Positions 13,929-18,641 of a stretch of DNA of 18,641 nt are shown piece by piece. The position numbers and the translations under genes were made by a program. How positions within the stretch are numbered: the stretch's first letter is position 1; each line of letters begins with the position of its first letter. The DNA is taken from the NCBI GenBank assembly GCA_964580525.1, contig CAZOKN010000037.1, positions 1-18,641 of the forward strand, written 5' to 3'. Source of the stretch: CAZOKN01 sp964580525 (GTDB lineage: Bacteria > Pseudomonadota > Alphaproteobacteria > Rickettsiales > UBA6187). The notes beneath the pieces were generated by a model. That model worked only from the letters and a program-made list of their open reading frames with translations, made no database searches and was not told where the DNA came from.

Positions 13929-15423
13929 AAGGGTTTTGGCAGAGCTTAATGTTAACCTTGAGGATTTTTCTGGCAAAGATTTGGCAGTGCATTCGCCAAT
14001 TGATGGCAAGAAAATGGCCCGCTTGAAAGCTGATAGTACAAAAGCTGTTAATGAGAAAATCAGGCTTTCGGTTGAAGCATTTAAAGTCTGGCGCGATGTT
14101 CCGGCACCAAAGCGTGCTGAACTTATCAGGCATTTTGGCAATGAGCTGCGTGATATGAAAAAGGCTCTTGCAAAGCTTATTACTATGGAGTCTGGCAAAA
14201 TATTTGAAGAAGCCTTGGGCGAAGTTCAAGAGATGATAGATATATGTGATTTTGCTGTCGGACTTTCTCGCACAATTGGCGGTTTGACTTTGCCATCTGA
14301 AAGGCCAGAACATTCAATGCAGGAAAATTGGTTTCCGCTTGGACCAGTTGGAGTGATTTCGGCTTTTAATTTTCCGGCGGCCGTATGGGCGTGGAATTTT
14401 GCTATAGCAATTGTTTGTGGTGATTCTGTTATCTGGAAACCATCTGAAAAAACGCCTCTCACAGCATTGGCTTGTCAGTCGATATTTAAATCAGCAGCAG
14501 AAAAATTCTCCGGTAAATTGCCGGAATGTTTATCGCAGATAATAATAGGCCATTCTGATGTTGGGGAAACTTTGGTTGCCGATCATCGTATTAGATTAAT
14601 AAGCGCCACTGGTAGTTCTCGTATGGGCAAAAATGTTGGCCAACAGGTGGCTAAAAGATGTGGAAAATCTTTGTTGGAGTTGGGCGGAAATAATGCTGTT
14701 GTTATAACTCCTTCGGCGGATTTTGATATTGTGTTGCCTTCTGTGGTTTTTGGTGCGGTTGGAACTGCTGGTCAGCGTTGCACAACAACAAGAAGAGCAT
14801 TTGTGCATGTTGATATATATAACAAATTCTTTGAAAAATTGCGTTTGGCTTATGATAGCCTAGGAAGCAAAATTGGTGATCCTATGGATAGGAAAATTTT
14901 GATTGGTCCGTTAATAGATAGAATTGCCTATCAGAATATGCAGGATGCTTTGGATTCTGTTCAGGCAAAAGGCGGAAAAATTTATGGCGGAAAAATGATA
15001 TTGGAAAGGAAATTTCCTGATGCATATTATGTACAGCCAGCATTGGTGAAAATTGATAAGCAGGTTGACATAATAAGGAAGGAAACATTTGCTCCAATAT
15101 TATATGTTATGCCTTATGAAAATATTGAGCAAGCCATGGATATGCTAAACGATGTTCCACAAGGATTGTCTTCATCAATATTTACTAATGACGTGCGTGA
15201 AGCGGAAATTTTCAAGAAGTATAGTGATTGCGGAATTGCCAATGTAAATATAGGCACTAGCGGTGCCGAAATTGGCGGCGCATTTGGTGGTGAAAAAGAA
15301 ACTGGTGGTGGTCGTGAATCTGGCTCTGATTCCTGGAAAGCATATATGCGTCGTCAAACGAACACTACTTATTACGGTGAAAAACCAGCTGCACTGGCGC
15401 AGGGTATTAAGTTTGCATGGTAA
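13918..15423 (+). CDS. amaB: Alpha-aminoadipate semialdehyde / piperideine-6-carboxylate dehydrogenase (ALDH7 family)
   Basis: This NAD-dependent aldehyde dehydrogenase should oxidise allysine to 2-aminoadipate. Numbering from ATG 13918 (501 aa), the Rossmann segment has GPVGVISAFNFP, the SATGSSRMG motif binds NAD, Glu254 lies in LLELGG, and the catalytic Cys288 is in GQRCTTTRR. The near-C-terminal NIGTSGAEIGGAFGGEKETG stretch, followed by GGGRESGSDSWKAYMRR, is the signature of ALDH7 (antiquitin/AASADH). A GTG at 13909 would add three residues, but ATG 13918 is the natural start. It overlaps the lysine dehydrogenase gene by 11 nt in another frame, implying translational coupling and a two-step lysine catabolic unit. 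Subfamily assignment is firm; the exact substrate is inferred from family and neighbour. Confidence 0.93.
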   Translation: MSLKRVLAELNVNLEDFSGKDLAVHSPIDGKKMARLKADSTKAVNEKIRLSVEAFKVWRDVPAPKRAELIRHFGNELRDMKKALAKLITMESGKIFEEALGEVQEMIDICDFAVGLSRTIGGLTLPSERPEHSMQENWFPLGPVGVISAFNFPAAVWAWNFAIAIVCGDSVIWKPSEKTPLTALACQSIFKSAAEKFSGKLPECLSQIIIGHSDVGETLVADHRIRLISATGSSRMGKNVGQQVAKRCGKSLLELGGNNAVVITPSADFDIVLPSVVFGAVGTAGQRCTTTRRAFVHVDIYNKFFEKLRLAYDSLGSKIGDPMDRKILIGPLIDRIAYQNMQDALDSVQAKGGKIYGGKMILERKFPDAYYVQPALVKIDKQVDIIRKETFAPILYVMPYENIEQAMDMLNDVPQGLSSSIFTNDVREAEIFKKYSDCGIANVNIGTSGAEIGGAFGGEKETGGGRESGSDSWKAYMRRQTNTTYYGEKPAALAQGIKFAW

Positions 15424-15453
15424 GTTATATATCCTTAAAGTTGTAAAATCATA

Positions 15454-15482
15454 TTGACCACTCCATCAATTAATGGTTGTAT
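15454..15482 (+). promoter_or_regulatory. Weak promoter-like site before the ethylene-receptor-like gene
   Basis: TTGACC at 15454-15459 is a good -35 (5 of 6 consensus bases), with a 17-bp spacer to TTGTAT at 15477-15482, a poor -10. A CCAT/ATGG inverted repeat (about 15463-15476) sits in the spacer. The 92-bp gap after the aldehyde dehydrogenase shows no terminator, so read-through from the lysine operon is also possible. Confidence 0.27.
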
Positions 15483-15515
15483 GTTGCCGTATGAACGTAA
15501 TCATATGGTGCGAAG

Positions 15516-15914
15516 ATGTTTGAATTTATAGCTAAATTATTTGATTCTGAAAACTTCATGCCGCATGGGCAATGTTTGCTCTGGGAGCCAGAAGTTTTGT
15601 GGTTGCACGTTATCTCAGATGTAATCATTACTCTCTCATATTTTTCAATTCCCTGTATTATTCTTTACGTTATAAAAAAACGTGGCGGCATTGCTTTTAA
15701 ATTAGTTTACATCATGTTTGGCCTATTTATATTTTTATGCGGCCTTACCCACCTTATTTCTGTTTGGACCTTATGGAATCCTGTTTATCGTTTTGAGGGT
15801 TTAATTAAAGCTTTCACAGCTATTGTTTCTATGGCAACAGCACTTTTGTTGGTTCCTATAATACCTCTGATTTTTGAAATTATTGATAAAGGTGAAAATA
15901 ATTCAGACAAATAG
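15516..15914 (+). CDS. Stand-alone ethylene-receptor-like copper-binding membrane sensor
   Basis: The 132-aa protein consists almost only of the three-helix transmembrane sensor of plant ETR1 and bacterial relatives, which binds ethylene through Cu(I). Predicted membrane helices are about 28-52, 61-81 and 92-118. HVISD, SYFSIP, FLCGLTHLISVWT and ALLLVPIIP match ETR1 block by block. Asp35, Tyr42, Cys75 and His79 align with ETR1 Asp25, Tyr32, Cys65 and His69, the last two being the copper ligands. The N-terminal MPHGQCLLW segment is common in bacterial members. Most relatives carry this module fused to PAS, GAF, kinase or cyclase domains; here it ends 14 residues after the third helix with a charged tail. 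The kinase gene begins 8 nt later with its own AGGA site, so they are probably co-expressed. Ligand identity (ethylene, copper or another small molecule) is not proven. Confidence 0.88.
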   Translation: MFEFIAKLFDSENFMPHGQCLLWEPEVLWLHVISDVIITLSYFSIPCIILYVIKKRGGIAFKLVYIMFGLFIFLCGLTHLISVWTLWNPVYRFEGLIKAFTAIVSMATALLLVPIIPLIFEIIDKGENNSDK

Positions 15915-15922
15915 GATTTATA

Positions 15923-18641
15923 ATGTCCAAGTCAAAAGAAGAAATAAACAGCGATAGTTATATTCATTATCAGCTCAAAAGATATTCTTGGTTTACTGCG
16001 ATTATATCAATAGGCGCAATTCTTTCCATTGTGGCATTCATAATGGTTTTGAATTCAAATATGTCGCGCTTAAGACAAGAATTTATTTATGATTCAGATA
16101 TCCAAGTTGCCAGACTGAAGAATAGCGTAAGTGGATATTTTAGTGGTCTTGAGCTTCTGGAACGTTTTTTTATATCTTCTGAAAATGTAACTCACGAAGA
16201 GTTTGATAATTTTGTTCAGCCAATTCTGAAAAGGCAAGATTTTAGGACTCTTTTTTGGATTAGTGAAAAAAATATTAATAGTTCTGACGCAATAAAAGCG
16301 ACTTATTCGAAAACAGGTGAAGGATATACTGATTTTAACCAGGCTTATCCTGAAATGTCTTTGGCATTATATCCTGAGATAATAGATTCTATTAAGATTG
16401 CGGAAGAAACAAAAGCTGAAGTTGCATCTAAAATGTTTACTTTTGTTGATGCTAATAAGGAGTTTAGCAATATTGCGGTTGCTTATCCAATAATCAAAAA
16501 AGGTGTAAATGTTGGTGTTATAGTTGGTATTTTAGATCTTGATAAAATTTTGCCTAAAATTTTTTATGAAAATAACAGAAAATACAAACAAAATACTTAC
16601 ATATATGAAGGTGAAAATTTACCTAGCGATATCCTTATATATGCTTCTGAAAAAGATAAATATTATTTTGGTGATTCAATAAAAGAGCAAAAGCTGCATA
16701 ATAATTTTTCTTATAAACAAAGTTCTTTTTATTTTACAGATAATATAGAGTTTTTATCTAAAACTTGGCATATTGTAAACGTGCCAAGTGCTCAATTTAT
16801 GGCAGCAGTTTCCAACTGGATGTCATGGACAGTTCTTGTTCTTGGCATAATTATTACTCTTATGTCTGGTCTGGCAGCGATTTATCTTGTTGGGCGCAAT
16901 ATTGAAATTAAAAAAGAAGTGGTTCAGCGTTCTGGAGCTTTACAAAATACTTTGCACGAACTTTCTTCAACACTCCAGGAACTTTCAAATAATGAAAATC
17001 GTTTGAAGGCTGTTTTGAATACGGTTCTTGATGGAATTATAACGATCACTGATAGAGGGATAATAAAGTCATTTAATCCTGCGGCAGAAGAAATATTTGG
17101 CTATCAATCTGCCGAAGTTATTGGCCAAAATATATCAACCCTAATGCCAGATCCATATAAGAGCAGCCACGATAGTTACATGAGTAATTATTTGCACACC
17201 GGAATTGCAAAAATTATTGGTATTGGACGTGAAGTTCGTGCAAGGCGGAAAGACGGTTCTCTATTTCCTATGGAGCTTGCTATAAGTGAAATGGCGGTTT
17301 CTGGCGAAAGAATGTTTGTGGGAAGTATTAGGGACATAACTGACCGTAAAAATGCCGAGCAGGAAGTTATGCGTATGGCAAATATAATAGAGTCTTCTGC
17401 TGATGCGATTATTAGTCAAAACCTAGAAGGTATTGTTACTTTGTGGAATAAGGGCGCAGAATCGCTTTTTGGTTATTCTCCAGATGAAATTATCGGAAAG
17501 CATATAAATATGCTTATACCAGAAGAAAGGCAAAAAGAAGAAGAAAACATCTTTGCTGAAATAGCTAGTGGTAAGCGTATAATCTTTGAAACAATTCGTA
17601 GGACAAGAGACGGTCGTATTATTAATATTTCGGTAAGTATATCGCCCATTCATGATGCGCTGGGTAATATTGTCGGAGCTGCAAAAATTGCACGTGATAT
17701 TAGTGAACAAAAAAAATCTGAGCAGGAACTGAAAGATTTGGCGGAAAGGCTTGCTGCAATTATGAACACGATAGTGGATGGCATAATTACTATTAGCCAT
17801 TCTGGCATTATAAAAACTTTCAATCCATCCGCTGAGCGTATTTTTGGTTATGATTCGGGCGAAGTTGTTGGAAGAAATATTAAAATGCTAATGCCAGCTC
17901 CATATCATGATGAGCATGATGGTTATCTTCATAATTATATAACAACAGGTGATGCTAAGGTTATTGGTATTGGACGTGAAGTAACTGCTCAGCGTAAGGA
18001 TGGTAGTATTTTCCCTATGGATCTTGCAGTCAGCGAAATGTTTGTTTCTGGTGAAAAAATGTTTGTCGGAATGGTGCGGGATATTACGGCAAGAAAAGAA
18101 ACTGAAATGCAGATTGAGGAAGCTAAGTATAAGGCAGAAAAGGCCAATCATGCTAAAAGTGAATTTTTAGCTACAATGAGCCATGAAATTCGTACGCCTC
18201 TAAATGGCATACTTGGCATGGCAGAACTTCTTGCTCATATGGATTTAAATGAGAAAGAATCCAGGTACATCAATACTATTATGTCTTCCGGTGAATTACT
18301 TTTGGTGTTGATTAACGATATATTAGATTTTTCTAAAATTGAAGCTGGAGAGCTTGAATTTGAGAAAATACCTGTTGTTATTAATGCGCTTTTATCAGAA
18401 GTGACGCAGCTTTTGTGCAGCCGTGCTAGTGAAAATAATGTGGAACTAGCTGTACGATGTCCTCAGGATATTCCACTCGCAATACTTACTGATCCTGTAC
18501 GCCTACGCCAAATATTAATTAACCTTGTTGGTAATGCTATAAAATTTACTAAGGAGGGGCATGTTTTAATAAATGTTTCCAGGACTCATTTCGATGAAGA
18601 AAAAGTTGGTTTGCGTTTTGAAGTTGTTGATACAGGTATTG
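15923..18641 (+). CDS. Membrane sensor histidine kinase: CHASE-like, three PAS, HisKA, HATPase (3' end outside window)
   Basis: The frame is open from ATG 15923 (AGGA 6 nt upstream) to the window end, 906 codons. Helix TM1 is at about residues 23-44. An extracytoplasmic CHASE-like domain (YFSGLELLERFF, EEFDNFVQPIL) runs to about 298, TM2 is at 302-324, then a short coiled linker. PAS1 (360-474) and PAS3 (610-722) are near copies resembling FixL. His416 and His665 match the haem ligand His200 of Bradyrhizobium FixL, and Arg436 and Arg685 match its Arg220. PAS2 (485-598) lacks these. HisKA has the phospho-acceptor His754 in MSHEIRTPLNG. HATPase begins near 855 with the N box NLVGNAIKFT, and the window stops at DTGI in the G1 box. 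The HisKA type is typical of hybrid kinases, so receiver or HPt domains may follow downstream. Haem binding is an inference, because the same PAS motif also occurs in proteins without shown haem. Confidence 0.93.
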   Translation, partial: MSKSKEEINSDSYIHYQLKRYSWFTAIISIGAILSIVAFIMVLNSNMSRLRQEFIYDSDIQVARLKNSVSGYFSGLELLERFFISSENVTHEEFDNFVQPILKRQDFRTLFWISEKNINSSDAIKATYSKTGEGYTDFNQAYPEMSLALYPEIIDSIKIAEETKAEVASKMFTFVDANKEFSNIAVAYPIIKKGVNVGVIVGILDLDKILPKIFYENNRKYKQNTYIYEGENLPSDILIYASEKDKYYFGDSIKEQKLHNNFSYKQSSFYFTDNIEFLSKTWHIVNVPSAQFMAAVSNWMSWTVLVLGIIITLMSGLAAIYLVGRNIEIKKEVVQRSGALQNTLHELSSTLQELSNNENRLKAVLNTVLDGIITITDRGIIKSFNPAAEEIFGYQSAEVIGQNISTLMPDPYKSSHDSYMSNYLHTGIAKIIGIGREVRARRKDGSLFPMELAISEMAVSGERMFVGSIRDITDRKNAEQEVMRMANIIESSADAIISQNLEGIVTLWNKGAESLFGYSPDEIIGKHINMLIPEERQKEEENIFAEIASGKRIIFETIRRTRDGRIINISVSISPIHDALGNIVGAAKIARDISEQKKSEQELKDLAERLAAIMNTIVDGIITISHSGIIKTFNPSAERIFGYDSGEVVGRNIKMLMPAPYHDEHDGYLHNYITTGDAKVIGIGREVTAQRKDGSIFPMDLAVSEMFVSGEKMFVGMVRDITARKETEMQIEEAKYKAEKANHAKSEFLATMSHEIRTPLNGILGMAELLAHMDLNEKESRYINTIMSSGELLLVLINDILDFSKIEAGELEFEKIPVVINALLSEVTQLLCSRASENNVELAVRCPQDIPLAILTDPVRLRQILINLVGNAIKFTKEGHVLINVSRTHFDEEKVGLRFEVVDTGI
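17214..17982 (+). repeat. Exact 22-bp direct repeat within the duplicated PAS domains
   Basis: An identical 22-bp stretch occurs at 17214-17235 and 17961-17982, 747 bp (exactly 249 codons) apart, encoding the IGIGREV part of PAS1 and PAS3. It is the most conserved piece of an intragenic PAS duplication. Recombination between copies would delete PAS2 plus one PAS equivalent in frame. Confidence 0.8.

Noticed and set aside
15424..15515. Frameshift splitting a single ethylene-receptor kinase gene at 15914
   Set aside because: The kinase has its own ribosome site, start codon, first membrane helix and CHASE-like domain, so it is complete at its N-terminus without the upstream module.
1..18641. 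CRISPR array, tRNA, rRNA or prophage
   Set aside because: No regularly spaced repeats, no cloverleaf or ribosomal sequence, and no phage-type genes were seen on either strand.

Overview
The window looks like a piece of an AT-rich, flagellated, chemotactic Gram-negative chromosome, most likely an alphaproteobacterium. This rests on recalled similarity: the MetF and CCA-enzyme sequence style, a ppk1-ppx pair coupled as TAATG, a FixL-like PAS family, and a type B chloramphenicol acetyltransferase like those on alphaproteobacterial chromosomes. No rRNA or other phylogenetic marker is present, so genus is not assignable. Coding density is high and I see no insertion sequence, integrase, tRNA, rRNA or CRISPR array.

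Layout. (1) 1-1914, plus strand: the 3' part of metF, then a CCA-adding enzyme whose start follows the metF stop directly. (2) 1918-2711, minus strand: a small unknown protein and a stand-alone CheW. (3) 2712-3358: a divergent intergenic region with direct and inverted repeats, a promoter-like site, the HU gene and a strong intrinsic terminator. (4) 3359-6294, plus strand: a structured leader, an unusually long flagellin (751-753 aa) and its chaperone FliS. (5) 6287-11643, minus strand: ppk1, ppx and a thiamine-diphosphate 2-oxo acid decarboxylase of the indolepyruvate/phenylpyruvate type. (6) 11638-15423, plus strand: a good sigma-70-like promoter, then four tightly packed genes: SixA-like phosphatase, CatB-like acetyltransferase, lysine 6-dehydrogenase-like enzyme and an ALDH7-type aminoadipate-semialdehyde dehydrogenase. 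The last two form a plausible L-lysine to 2-aminoadipate route. (7) 15516-18641, plus strand: a 132-aa stand-alone membrane protein that is essentially the copper/ethylene-binding domain of plant ethylene receptors, followed 8 nt later by a large membrane histidine kinase. The kinase runs off the window end and has a CHASE-like sensor, three PAS domains and HisKA/HATPase.

The most notable locus is region 7. The ethylene-receptor-like protein keeps the equivalents of ETR1 Asp25, Tyr32, Cys65 and His69 at a constant offset of 10. PAS1 and PAS3 of the kinase both keep the FixL haem histidine and distal arginine at the correct 20-residue spacing. This suggests a split sensor in which a small Cu(I)/ethylene-type membrane module works with a separate multi-input, possibly haem/O2-sensing, kinase. 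The sequence supports the domain calls. The physical partnership and the ligands are inference.
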